Origin: Verrucomicrobiota bacterium
GTDB lineage: Bacteria > Verrucomicrobiota > Verrucomicrobiia > Limisphaerales > UBA9464
Direction of reading: 5' to 3'
Length of the DNA: 33,621 nt
Assembly (NCBI GenBank): GCA_029865985.1
Contig: JARXAF010000214.1
Location: 1 to 33,621 of the forward strand
The translations under genes were made by a program, and so were the position numbers. The notes under the pieces are model-generated. The model was not told the origin of the DNA. It did no database searches and was given only the letters and a program-made list of their open reading frames with translations. Below, piece by piece: positions 1 through 9,253 of the stretch (positions within the stretch are counted from its first letter, which is position 1; each line of letters begins with the position of its first letter).

Positions 1-16
1 TTGAATCGGTCCGCCG

Positions 17-1300
17 ATGAACATTCTCGACGAACTGCGCTGGCGGGGCCTCTACGCCGATTGCACCGACTTGGAAGCCTTGTCCGCCCGGCTCTCCACG
101 GGACCGCTGACCTTGTACTGCGGCTTTGATCCGACGGCCGATTCCCTGCATGTGGGCAATTTGGTGCCGCTTTTGTGCCTGCGCCGATTCCAGCAGGCTG
201 GACATGTACCCTTGGCATTGGCCGGCGGAGCGACCGGCATGATCGGTGATCCCAGCGGCCGTTCCTCGGAGCGCAACTTGCTGACCCCGGACGTGCTGAA
301 GCACAACATCGCCTCGATCAAGGAGCAGTTGGCCCGCTTCCTCGACTTCGACGCCCCGGGCAATGCGGCGCGTCTGGTGGACAATTTCGATTGGTTCGGG
401 CCCATCTCCTACCTCGAGTTCCTGCGCGACGTGGGTAAGTACTTCACGGTCAATGCCATGGTGGCCAAGGAGTCGGTCCGCGCCCGCATGGAGGATCGCG
501 ACAATGGTATTAGCTACACCGAGTTCAGCTACATGCTCTTGCAGGCCTATGATTTCTATCACCTGCGGAGTCATTCGAACTGCGAGCTCCAGATCGGTGC
601 CACTGACCAGTGGGGCAACATCACGGCGGGTACCGAGTTGTGCCGCAAGAAGCTCGGCGTGCCCGTGTGGGGACTGACATTGCCCCTGCTCACCAAGGCC
701 GACGGGACCAAGTACGGCAAGAGCGCCTCGGGGGCCGTTTGGTTGGATTCCAAGCGGACCAGTCCGTACCGCTTCTACCAGTTCTTCGTGCAGAGCGACG
801 ACCGCGATGTCGTCAAACTCCTGAAGGTGCTGACGTTCCTTCCGGCCGATCAAATCGCGACCCTGGAGCAAGACCTGGTCGCCAACCCCGGGGCACGGGC
901 GCCCCACAAGGCCTTGGCGCGCGAGGTGACGACGCTGGTTCATGGAGAGGCGGCCGCTCAGGAAGCAGTGCGAGCCAGTGAGATCCTCTTTGGTGGTGAT
1001 TTGGCAGGCGTCGGTGAAAGCACCTTCAACGAATTGCTCGGAGAGGTGCCGACGAAGCCCTTGGAGTCCTCGCGATTGGCTGGGGTTGGAATGCCGCTGA
1101 CCGAACTGTTGGTCCATGCCGGTCTGTCAGCCAGCAAGGGGCAGGCACGAACGGATATCCAAGGCGGTGGAGCCTCGCTCAACAATGTCCGCGTCGGTGA
1201 GGTTCAACGCGCTGTGACCACGGCCGACTTGCTCTTCGGCAAGCACCTGCTCCTGCGCAAGGGACGCCGCAATTACGCGGTGGTCACCGCCCAAGGGTAG
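17..1300 (+). CDS. tyrS: Tyrosyl-tRNA synthetase
   Basis: 427 aa ORF; class I motifs: YCGFDPTADSLHVGN (HIGH-like), GATDQWGNITAG, KYGKS (KMSKS-like); C-terminal S4-like region. Confidence 0.97.
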   Translation: MNILDELRWRGLYADCTDLEALSARLSTGPLTLYCGFDPTADSLHVGNLVPLLCLRRFQQAGHVPLALAGGATGMIGDPSGRSSERNLLTPDVLKHNIASIKEQLARFLDFDAPGNAARLVDNFDWFGPISYLEFLRDVGKYFTVNAMVAKESVRARMEDRDNGISYTEFSYMLLQAYDFYHLRSHSNCELQIGATDQWGNITAGTELCRKKLGVPVWGLTLPLLTKADGTKYGKSASGAVWLDSKRTSPYRFYQFFVQSDDRDVVKLLKVLTFLPADQIATLEQDLVANPGARAPHKALAREVTTLVHGEAAAQEAVRASEILFGGDLAGVGESTFNELLGEVPTKPLESSRLAGVGMPLTELLVHAGLSASKGQARTDIQGGGASLNNVRVGEVQRAVTTADLLFGKHLLLRKGRRNYAVVTAQG

Positions 1301-1313
1301 GGCGCGTTCCGAT

Positions 1314-1535
1314 TCAGGGCGCGTAGTGGGGCGGCTTCTGGTTGTGAGGTTGGAGTCGGTCCACATCTTGACCGCGCAGGGTTTCACCCAAGACCTCCAA
1401 TTGTTTCTGCAATCGGGTGATCGTCTTGCTCTGGTCGATCACCACGGAGTTGAGCTCGTCGAAGTTGCGTTCGAGGTGCGCGAGGGAAGCCTCGGCTTGT
1501 TCCAGTCGGAGGTTCAGCGTTTCAGTGTTCATCAT
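1314..1535 (-). CDS. slyX: SlyX family protein
   Basis: 73 aa; coiled-coil LEQAEASLAHLERNFDELNSVVIDQSKTITRLQKQLEVL with C-terminal NQKPPHY, typical of SlyX. Confidence 0.85.
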   Translation of the reverse strand: MMNTETLNLRLEQAEASLAHLERNFDELNSVVIDQSKTITRLQKQLEVLGETLRGQDVDRLQPHNQKPPHYAP

Positions 1536-1543
1536 TCGAGGGC

Positions 1544-1759
1544 TTACAGTTCACCTTCGCGCTCGGTGAAAAACAGTTCATGGGCTTTCGGGAAATCGGC
1601 TTCCGGAACCAGGACTCTGACTTCGCGGTCCAGATCATCCGGGTCGCCCACCGTGGGGTCTACCGGTTCCACTGTGGCCTCGATGCCGTGTTTCTCGAGC
1701 CAGGTTTGCAAGAGCTCACACTTGATCCAGGGACCGGTGAAGAAATGGGTCAGTGCCAT
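1544..1759 (-). CDS. DUF2007-like small putative signal-transducing protein
   Basis: 71 aa from internal ATG (MALTHFFTGPWIKCELLQTWLEKHGIEATVEP...VLVPEADFPKAHELF); the longer ORF to 2092 runs back over the upstream gene. Confidence 0.7.
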   Translation of the reverse strand: MALTHFFTGPWIKCELLQTWLEKHGIEATVEPVDPTVGDPDDLDREVRVLVPEADFPKAHELFFTEREGEL

Positions 1760-1772
1760 GGTGTGCGCGTGA

Positions 1773-3305
1773 TCAGAGGACCCGGACGATGACGACCGTG
1801 AAGTCGTCGGTTTGTGGTTCGGGATGGGTGAAGGCCCGGGCTTCGCTGCAAATTCGCTCTGCCAGATCCGCTGCAGGCATTCCGGGATAGGCGCGGATGA
1901 GATCCAAGACTCGCTCCACGGTGAACAGACTTCCGTCGCTGCGCATGGCCTCATCGATGCCGTCGGTGAGTTGCAAGACGGTATCCCCAGATTCCAAAAG
2001 GATCGTCGGGTTTTCACCATAGGCCGTGTTGCCTTGCCGACCCAGCGGTTTACCGGTGCGTCGCAAGTTGGCTTTGATGTGGCCAGCGGCATTCAGCACC
2101 CAAGTGGCCGGATGACCGGCGCTGGCATGTCGCAGGATCCGGGTCTCCGGATGGATGGCCGCCAGGGAAACGGTCACATAACGATCGCCGCCCAGGTCTT
2201 CAGCCAAGAGACGATTGGCTTGGGTCAAGATCTCCGCCGGGCTGGAGACGGACCGCGCCGTCATGCGGAGGCAGAAGCGGGTCTCAGCCATGAGCAGAGC
2301 GGGTCCCATGCCGTGTCCGGCGACATCCGCCACGAGGATGCCCCAAGAGCCATCTGGCAATGGCAGGTAGTCGAAGGAGTCTCCGCCCGTCGCTTCCGCA
2401 GCATGGGACACGCCTGCGATATCGAAACCGGGAGCCCGCGGTGAGGACTTTGGGAAGAGTCGGGACTGGATTTCGCGGGCCGCGGCAAACTCTTGGCGGG
2501 TTTTGCGGATTTCCGCTTCGTGGCGCCGCCGCTCGGTGATGTCGCGGATGAAGGCCACCAACCATTGCTGTTGTCCCATCCGCATCCGGGTGAAGCCGAT
2601 TTCCACTTCGACTTCTGTTCCATCGGATCGGCGTGCGAGGGATTCGAAGACTTTTCGGTCTTCGGCTTCGGCCGCCAATTTCCAGGTTCCCGGAGGGGTG
2701 CTGATGGTTTGCAGGAAATCGAGTGTCTTGCTGCAAATCTGATCAGCCTCCCAGCCGAAGATGGTCTTCACGGCCGGATTGCCGAAACGGATGACCCCTT
2801 CCAGATCGATGAGCAGAACCCCGTCGGTTGAGTTCTCCCAAACGGAACGGTAGCGCAACTCGCTTTCGCGCAGGGAGGTCTCGGCTTGCCGTCGGGCGGC
2901 CCGTACCGAGGCCTCGCGCAATTCCCGCTGGATGGCGGGAACCAAGCGACCGGGTGAGCCCTTGGTCATGAAATCGTGGGCTCCGGACTTCATGGCCTCG
3001 ATGGCCACTCCTTCCTCGATGCCGCCGGACACGATGATGAAGGGCATGTCCCGGCCGGACTGCTTGTAGAGCACCAAGGCTTGAGGCGCGCTGAACCCGG
3101 GCATGAAGTGGTCGCACAGCACGAGGTCCCAGTTTCCGGTCTGCAATTCCTGCTCGAAGGTCGTGGCGGTGGCCACGCGCTTGGACTCCACGCGCCAGCC
3201 TCCCTGACGCAGGTGGTTGACCAGGATCAGCGCATCGAACTCGGAGTCCTCAACGATGAGGGCCCGAAGCAGTGGGCGGTCAGGTGCGGGTGTGATGGAA
3301 GACAC
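1773..3305 (-). CDS. Response regulator with REC, PAS and SpoIIE/RsbU-type PP2C phosphatase domains
   Basis: REC (LIVEDSEFDALIL, LVLCDHFMPG, GAHDFMTKG), PAS (YRSVWENSTDGVLLIDLEGVIRFGNPA), SpoIIE motifs (GGDSFDY, VADVAGHGMGPAL, ASAGHP, TDGIDEA, DDFTVVIV). Confidence 0.92.
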   Translation of the reverse strand: MSSITPAPDRPLLRALIVEDSEFDALILVNHLRQGGWRVESKRVATATTFEQELQTGNWDLVLCDHFMPGFSAPQALVLYKQSGRDMPFIIVSGGIEEGVAIEAMKSGAHDFMTKGSPGRLVPAIQRELREASVRAARRQAETSLRESELRYRSVWENSTDGVLLIDLEGVIRFGNPAVKTIFGWEADQICSKTLDFLQTISTPPGTWKLAAEAEDRKVFESLARRSDGTEVEVEIGFTRMRMGQQQWLVAFIRDITERRRHEAEIRKTRQEFAAAREIQSRLFPKSSPRAPGFDIAGVSHAAEATGGDSFDYLPLPDGSWGILVADVAGHGMGPALLMAETRFCLRMTARSVSSPAEILTQANRLLAEDLGGDRYVTVSLAAIHPETRILRHASAGHPATWVLNAAGHIKANLRRTGKPLGRQGNTAYGENPTILLESGDTVLQLTDGIDEAMRSDGSLFTVERVLDLIRAYPGMPAADLAERICSEARAFTHPEPQTDDFTVVIVRVL

Positions 3306-3501
3306 AGTTCAAGGGCGGGATGCCACAGATCTCAGGGCTGGGCAATGATCGCCTGCGGTTCCTTCGAAGTTTGCGGCCTCGCAGCGATGACGAGTTCGGT
3401 GGATGAGAGGTTGAAGAGCCGACGAGGTTTTGGGTCGTCGGCATGGGTTATTGGTGGCCGTGGATCAGGCTGATATAGCCCTTGAGACCCAGCCCGGAAG
3501 A

Positions 3502-5841
3502 CTATTGCTTCTTCAGGCGGAACAGCCGGAACTCACCCGTAACCCCCGACGGAATCGGTACGATGACCGGAATGTCCGGTCCTAGTGTCGTGATTTCCCC
3601 AACTCCCGCGACCAGGCTCCACGCCGATCCCAGGAATGAGGAGGATTCAACACGGAAGCGGTCGCCCTCAGGCCCAGTCAGCTTCAGCGCCAAAGACTGA
3701 TTTGGTAGGAAGATGAGCGAGAGGTGGGTCTTCGGAACGGTGTTCGTCTCGGAACCCGGACCTGATCCCACCGCGCGGACAAGGATTTGGAAGGTGGTCT
3801 GAATCCGGGACACGCCGTCGGTGACCGAAGCCTTCACCGCATTTGTGGTCAGCGCTAAATTGGCTGCTGGCGTCCATTCCAACAAACCATTGGTGGACAC
3901 CGTCAAGCCCTGCGGTCCGGATTCCAAACGATAGATCAACTTCTGGACGGGGATATCCGCATCCGTCGCCTTCAAGGTCACCGACAATTTGCTCTGAGCC
4001 GCCACGGTCAGATTGCTGACCGAGAAGACCGGCGCCACGTTCGCCTCGTTCACGATCAGTACGAAGTTGGTGATAGTGCTCAGTGGAGTCGACGCGTTGT
4101 CGGTCACCTTCACCACGATGGTGTGGGTGCTCGGACCCTGATCCTCCGTCGGCTTCCAGGCGATGACGCCTGCGTCGGTCATCGTCAATCCTTGGGGTCC
4201 GCTCACCAAGGCAAAGGTCAACTTCTGGGCCGGCAAGTCGGCATCACGTCCAATGAGTGGCAGGTTGAGTGTCGAGGTCTCCGAAAACGAACGGTTGTAA
4301 ATGCTGCTGAAGGTGGGTGCGGTATTGGCTTCCGTGACATAGATCACGAACGCATTGGTGGTGCTGAAAGACGGAGACCCACTGTCGGTGACCCGAACCA
4401 GGATTGTGTTGGTGCTGGGACCCTGCTCCTCCGAAGGGTTCCAGGACACTTGCCCGTCTTCGCTGACCGTCAGTCCCTTCGGGCCACGCACGAGGCCATA
4501 GGTCAATTTCTGGGCCGGCAAGTCTGAATCGCGACCCGTGAGCTTGAAGTTCATCGGAGTCAGTTCGCGAATGACGCGGCCTGTGAGGTTGATGAAGAAT
4601 GGCGTTGTATTGGCCACCCTCACGTTCACTTGGAACGATGTGCTCACCGTGCGGAAGCCGTCGCTGACCGAAACGGTGACCGGATACTGAGCCAATGCTT
4701 GATCCGCGGTGGGTGTCCAAGAAATCACGCCGGCTGCGGGATCGATGGTCATTCCTTTGGGTCCACTGACCAAAGCAAAGGTGAGCTTCTGGGCGGGTAA
4801 ATCTGCATCTTTGGCCTCCAGGCGGATGAGGTTGGGCGTTAATGGGTCAATGCTCAGGTTTCCGACGGAAACCAACTCCGGTGCCTGATTGACCTCCATC
4901 ACCACCACGGTGAATGAGTTCGTTGCGCTGAGCGCCGGGGTGCCGTTGTCGCTCACCCGCACCACCACCGAGTTGGTGCTGGGTCCTTGAGCTTCCGTCG
5001 GACGGAACGATACCAGACCGGAGGTGGGATTGATGGTGAGTCCATCCGGACCTGAGACCAACGAGAAGGTCAGGGGTTGGGGCGGTAGATCGGCATCGGA
5101 GGCCTTGAGTTGGAAGGAAAGGGGCAACCCCTCGCTGACACGCCGATTCGGGGCTGACGATGTCCATGTCGGGGCCTTGTTGGAACTTACCAAGGTAACC
5201 ACCCGTGCGAAGAAGTTTCCTTGAGGGCCTTCGTTGGGATTGTTGCTAAAAATCTGCAGGGTCCATGAATCCAGAACCTTGGAATCCTCCAGCAACCAGA
5301 AATCGCTGAAACTGCCAATCACGGTTGAATTCTTGCCGGTCAAAATGGCCCCGATGGTGGGTGGATGGGCCAAGACCAATCCGGCACCATTCCCGCTGTT
5401 TTGCGACAGGTTGTAAAACTCCACGGTCCAGGTGAACCGGTCAGGCACGGTGATGTTCGGTACGGCCAACTTGGCGATCCGGTATCCGGGCGAAACCGGA
5501 TGCAGGCCACTGTCCCAGAGGAGCGTGTTGGGTTTCTGCGAAGTGGCGACGGAAGGTTTATCCAAGGCGCCATCGTTCTTGTAGAAGCGGATTCGCCACT
5601 GTCCTGGGGTGAGCAGATTGGTGGAGACGTCGCCGAAATAGAGGAAGCTGAACTCGGTAACGACTCGGCCGGTTCCAGCGAGATTGATGTCGTCGCCATA
5701 TTGGCGCCCGAACATGTAGTAGTTCGTCGTTATCCCGGCCGTGTTCTCGAAGACAACCTCCGAGGCTGTTGCGGAAAGGAGGGGGAGCAGGAAGAGCCAC
5801 GCTTTCCTGACCCAGTCAGTGAAGGACCGCATCATAAACAT
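3502..5841 (-). CDS. Secreted protein with five Ig/cadherin-like repeats
   Basis: Signal peptide (MMRSFTDWVRKAWLFLLPLLSATASE), five ~92-96 aa repeats with D(A/S)D(L/I)PxQxLxxxLxxGPxG(L/M)T and the N-x-x-P boundary; start between 5835 and 5871 is uncertain, and the ORF extension to 6180 crosses the tRNA. Confidence 0.85.
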   Translation of the reverse strand: MFMMRSFTDWVRKAWLFLLPLLSATASEVVFENTAGITTNYYMFGRQYGDDINLAGTGRVVTEFSFLYFGDVSTNLLTPGQWRIRFYKNDGALDKPSVATSQKPNTLLWDSGLHPVSPGYRIAKLAVPNITVPDRFTWTVEFYNLSQNSGNGAGLVLAHPPTIGAILTGKNSTVIGSFSDFWLLEDSKVLDSWTLQIFSNNPNEGPQGNFFARVVTLVSSNKAPTWTSSAPNRRVSEGLPLSFQLKASDADLPPQPLTFSLVSGPDGLTINPTSGLVSFRPTEAQGPSTNSVVVRVSDNGTPALSATNSFTVVVMEVNQAPELVSVGNLSIDPLTPNLIRLEAKDADLPAQKLTFALVSGPKGMTIDPAAGVISWTPTADQALAQYPVTVSVSDGFRTVSTSFQVNVRVANTTPFFINLTGRVIRELTPMNFKLTGRDSDLPAQKLTYGLVRGPKGLTVSEDGQVSWNPSEEQGPSTNTILVRVTDSGSPSFSTTNAFVIYVTEANTAPTFSSIYNRSFSETSTLNLPLIGRDADLPAQKLTFALVSGPQGLTMTDAGVIAWKPTEDQGPSTHTIVVKVTDNASTPLSTITNFVLIVNEANVAPVFSVSNLTVAAQSKLSVTLKATDADIPVQKLIYRLESGPQGLTVSTNGLLEWTPAANLALTTNAVKASVTDGVSRIQTTFQILVRAVGSGPGSETNTVPKTHLSLIFLPNQSLALKLTGPEGDRFRVESSSFLGSAWSLVAGVGEITTLGPDIPVIVPIPSGVTGEFRLFRLKKQ

Positions 5842-5933
5842 TATTAAACCCTTGCAGGGACTGATATCCATCAGCTCTTTCAGGGTGGTTGACTGAAAGG
5901 AAACAGAGCTACGGGGAAAGAAGAAGAAAGGAG

Positions 5934-6008
<75 letters not shown>

Positions 6009-6024
6009 GCCAAAACCGGCGCGC

Positions 6025-6053
6025 TTTATGAAGAACGTCGGAAGTGTTGTCAA
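6025..6053 (-). promoter_or_regulatory. Sigma70-type promoter for tRNA-Lys
   Basis: Minus strand TTGACA (6053-6048), 17 bp spacer, CATAAA (6030-6025), about 17 nt before the tRNA 5' end. Confidence 0.6.
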
Positions 6054-6154
6054 CACGTCGAACGGATTTTACGAAAAATCTGCGCGACTTCATGAGGGGT
6101 GTGCAAAATTCAAGTCCCGCTTTTCCGGGATATTCCCTAAGGTAGCTCGCAGCA

Positions 6155-8056
6155 ATGCTGACTGTTTCCAATGTGTCCAAGGGCTATGGCGGAAGGACCC
6201 TGTTCTCGGACTTGTCTCTGCAGTTCAACCGTCAGGACCGACTGGGCCTGGTGGGTCCGAATGGCGCCGGCAAGTCCACGCTCTTCAAGCTCATTCTCCA
6301 GCAGGAGGAGCCGGACGACGGTCTGGTGACCTTCCAGCGCGGGACGACCGTCGGCTTCCTGCCCCAGGAGAGCGCGCCGGTGGGTGATCAAACGGTGTTG
6401 GAAATCGCCACCAGCCAGCATGCTCCCGGTTCCGAGCCGGAAGATGATTACCACTTCTATGCCGACGGTCCGGCCATCGCCAAGGCCAAGCGCCTGCTCA
6501 AGGGCTTGGCCTTCCGAGATACGGATTTCGAGCGGCCGGCGCGCGAGTTGTCCGGTGGTTGGGTCATGCGGGCGCACTTGGCCCGGTTGTTGGTGCATGA
6601 GCCGGACATCCTCATGCTCGATGAGCCTACCAACCATCTGGATCTCGAAACCCTGATTTGGTTTCAGGGCTATCTGAAGAATTACCCGGGAGCGATTTTG
6701 GTCATCTCGCACGACCGGGAGTTTCTCAATCAGTTGGTCACCGGCATCGTCGAGATTCGCAATGAGCGGCTCTACCGCTATACGGGCAACTACGACGCTT
6801 TTCTCGACGAGCGTGAGGCCCAGCAGGAGCAGCAACTGGCCGCCTTCAAGAACCAGCAGCGCGAAATTGGTCGCCTGATGGACTTCGTGAACCGGTTCCG
6901 AGCCAAGAACACCACGGCGACGCGGGCTCAGGCCAAGCTCAAGCAAATCGACCGCATGGAGAAGATCAACGCGCCGGAGCAGGCGGCGTCGACGGTTGAT
7001 TTTGCATTCCCTCAGCCGGAGAAGAGCGGTCAGCGGGTCATCACCCTCAAAGGGATGGATTTCGCCTACGGGCAGAACGTGATTTACACCGGTCTCGAGT
7101 TCGAAGCGCAGCGGGGCGACCGCACGGTGCTGGTCGGACCCAACGGTGCCGGCAAGTCCACCTTGCTCAAGCTGTTGGCGGGCAACCTGACGCCGCAGGC
7201 CGGTGTGCGTGACCTGGGGTTGCGGGTGAAGGTGGGTTACTTCTCCCAGTACCGCACCGAAATGCTGCAAGCCGAGCGGACGGTGCTGGAGGAGGCTTCC
7301 GACACGCCGGCCCGGGTGACCGAGTTGTACATCCGATCCCTGCTGGGATGCTTCCTCTTCCGGGACGACGATGTCTTCAAGAAGGTGGCGGTGCTCAGCG
7401 GTGGTGAAAAGACCCGTCTGGCCTTGGTGAAGCTGCTGCTCGATCCGCCGAACTTGCTGTTGATGGACGAGCCCACAACCCACCTCGACATCGCCAGCAT
7501 CGACGCGCTCGTGGCGGCCTTGAGCGAGTTCATCGGAACCCTCGTCTTCATCAGCCACGACGTGTACTTCATCCGGGCGATTGCCACCCGCGTGCTGCAC
7601 ATCAGTGGTGGTGTGCTCACTCCGTATGCGGGTGACTACGACTACTACCTCGAGAAGACCAAGGCCTCTTCCGCGCGAGTGGCGTTGACCGCCGCCTCCA
7701 ATGGCAGCGGTCTGACCAATGCCCGTCCGGCCACCACTGGTCCGGCCGCGTCCTCCAAACCCGTGATCACGACCTCTTCCAAGGAGCGTCGGCAGCAGGC
7801 GGCCGAAGCGCGCAAGGCGATGGGCTTCCAGAAGAAGCATGTGGCCACGCTGGAGGCACGCATTGCCACGCTGGAGGCCAAGCAAGTCCAGTTGACGGCC
7901 GAAATGGAAAAGCCCGAGACGTACACCAAGCCGGGTCGATCCATGGAAATTCAGCAGCAACTCCGCACCGTGGGTCACGATTTGCACAAGACCAGCACCG
8001 ACTGGGAGGCTGCGGCCACCAAGCTGTCGGAACTGGAGGCCGCTTCCATCGAATGA
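6155..8056 (+). CDS. ABC-F family ATP-binding protein (Uup/YheS-like)
   Basis: Two ABC modules without TM segments: GPNGAGKST twice, LSGGWVMR and LSGGEKTR signatures, linker and C-terminal coiled coil. Confidence 0.95.
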   Translation: MLTVSNVSKGYGGRTLFSDLSLQFNRQDRLGLVGPNGAGKSTLFKLILQQEEPDDGLVTFQRGTTVGFLPQESAPVGDQTVLEIATSQHAPGSEPEDDYHFYADGPAIAKAKRLLKGLAFRDTDFERPARELSGGWVMRAHLARLLVHEPDILMLDEPTNHLDLETLIWFQGYLKNYPGAILVISHDREFLNQLVTGIVEIRNERLYRYTGNYDAFLDEREAQQEQQLAAFKNQQREIGRLMDFVNRFRAKNTTATRAQAKLKQIDRMEKINAPEQAASTVDFAFPQPEKSGQRVITLKGMDFAYGQNVIYTGLEFEAQRGDRTVLVGPNGAGKSTLLKLLAGNLTPQAGVRDLGLRVKVGYFSQYRTEMLQAERTVLEEASDTPARVTELYIRSLLGCFLFRDDDVFKKVAVLSGGEKTRLALVKLLLDPPNLLLMDEPTTHLDIASIDALVAALSEFIGTLVFISHDVYFIRAIATRVLHISGGVLTPYAGDYDYYLEKTKASSARVALTAASNGSGLTNARPATTGPAASSKPVITTSSKERRQQAAEARKAMGFQKKHVATLEARIATLEAKQVQLTAEMEKPETYTKPGRSMEIQQQLRTVGHDLHKTSTDWEAAATKLSELEAASIE

Positions 8057-8079
8057 CCCGCCGGCCGGGGAGCGGGTCA
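8054..8079. terminator. Candidate bidirectional hairpin between convergent genes
   Basis: Perfect 8 bp inverted repeat TGACCCGC...GCGGGTCA with 10 nt loop; no clear T tract. Confidence 0.45.
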
Positions 8080-9147
8080 GATCACCACCTTGAACTTCTC
8101 ACCCTTGCCGATGGATAGCGCGAAGCCGGCCATCAGCTCGGGGATGAATTCCAGGTCCTTGAGATTCACCATCTCCACCGGGGAGTGCATGTAGCGGTTG
8201 GGCAGGCTGATGAGACCGCTGGGGATGCCTCCGCGGGTCCAGAAGATCACGTCGGTGTCGGTGCCGCTGGTGGCGCTCATGGCCTCGTGTTGCAGGGGGA
8301 TTTTCTTTTTCGCGGCGACTTCTTCGAGGCGCTGGAGGACGGCGGGATGGTTGCAGCCGCCGTGAGTCAATGCGGGGCCGCCGCCGAGCTTGATGTCGCC
8401 GTGGGCGCGCTGGTCCACCGTCGGATAATCGGTCGCGTGGGTCACGTCGACGACCAGGGCGGTCTCGGGATGGAGTGAGTAGGCGATTTGACGGGCTCCG
8501 AGCAGGCCGACTTCTTCCTGCACGTTGGCCACGGCGCAGACTTCGACATTGAGCTTCTTGGCCACCGGCTTGAGCAACCGGAGGGTTTCAGCCACGGCGA
8601 AAGTTCCGATGCGGTTGTCGAAGGCCCGGGCGATCGCCAAATCGCCGCGCAGCATTTCGAAGCGGTCATTGAGCGTGATCGGGTCACCGATGCGAACGAG
8701 CTTCAGTGCGGCTTCTTTGGAGGCGACGCCAATGTCGATGAAGAGTTCGTGGATCTTCGGCGCCTTGGCGTCGCCGTCTCCCCGGGTGAGGTGCGGGGCG
8801 ACGTTGCCAACCACGCCCAGGACCGGGCCCTGCCGGGTGTGGATGGTGATGCGCTGGGCCTTGGTGATGGCCGGGTCGATGCCGCCAGTCCGGCGGACAT
8901 GGATGAAGCCCTCCGAGGTGATGAAGTTCACCGACATGGCGATTTCATCGGCGTGGGCCGCCAGCATCAGGCGGGGACCGCCACCTTTGTTGAGCACGGC
9001 CACGCAGTTGCCATAGGCGTCGGAGAAGGTCTCGTCGGCGTACGTGCCGGCGTAATCCAGCCAGACGCGCAGGCCGCGGGTTTCGTGACCGACAGGGCTG
9101 GGGGTGTTGACGAGTGTTTCCAGGAAAGCCAGCGATTGCGAACGCAT
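8077..9147 (-). CDS. M42 family metallopeptidase (glutamyl aminopeptidase/endoglucanase-like)
   Basis: AHADEIAM, EEVGLLGA, DVTHATDYP, GGCNHP motifs; start MRSQSLAF preferred over the longer ORF. Confidence 0.9.
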   Translation of the reverse strand: MRSQSLAFLETLVNTPSPVGHETRGLRVWLDYAGTYADETFSDAYGNCVAVLNKGGGPRLMLAAHADEIAMSVNFITSEGFIHVRRTGGIDPAITKAQRITIHTRQGPVLGVVGNVAPHLTRGDGDAKAPKIHELFIDIGVASKEAALKLVRIGDPITLNDRFEMLRGDLAIARAFDNRIGTFAVAETLRLLKPVAKKLNVEVCAVANVQEEVGLLGARQIAYSLHPETALVVDVTHATDYPTVDQRAHGDIKLGGGPALTHGGCNHPAVLQRLEEVAAKKKIPLQHEAMSATSGTDTDVIFWTRGGIPSGLISLPNRYMHSPVEMVNLKDLEFIPELMAGFALSIGKGEKFKVVI

Positions 9148-9253
9148 ACCACAGACACTGCCGCAGCCTAAGGGGAGTGCCAAGGGATGGGTTTTACCGT
9201 AGATTCTGCCTCGGATCTTGCTTGAGGTAGTACCGCCTCGGGTCGTTCGGAGG

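Noticed and set aside
1299-1324. 9-bp direct repeat agggcgcgt between tyrS and slyX
   Set aside because: Short, GC-rich and only two copies; easily due to chance.
6137-7987. 616 aa minus-strand ORF
   Set aside because: Fully antisense to the ABC-F gene; composition (His, Gln, Arg, Leu rich) is a high-GC shadow frame with no recognisable motif.
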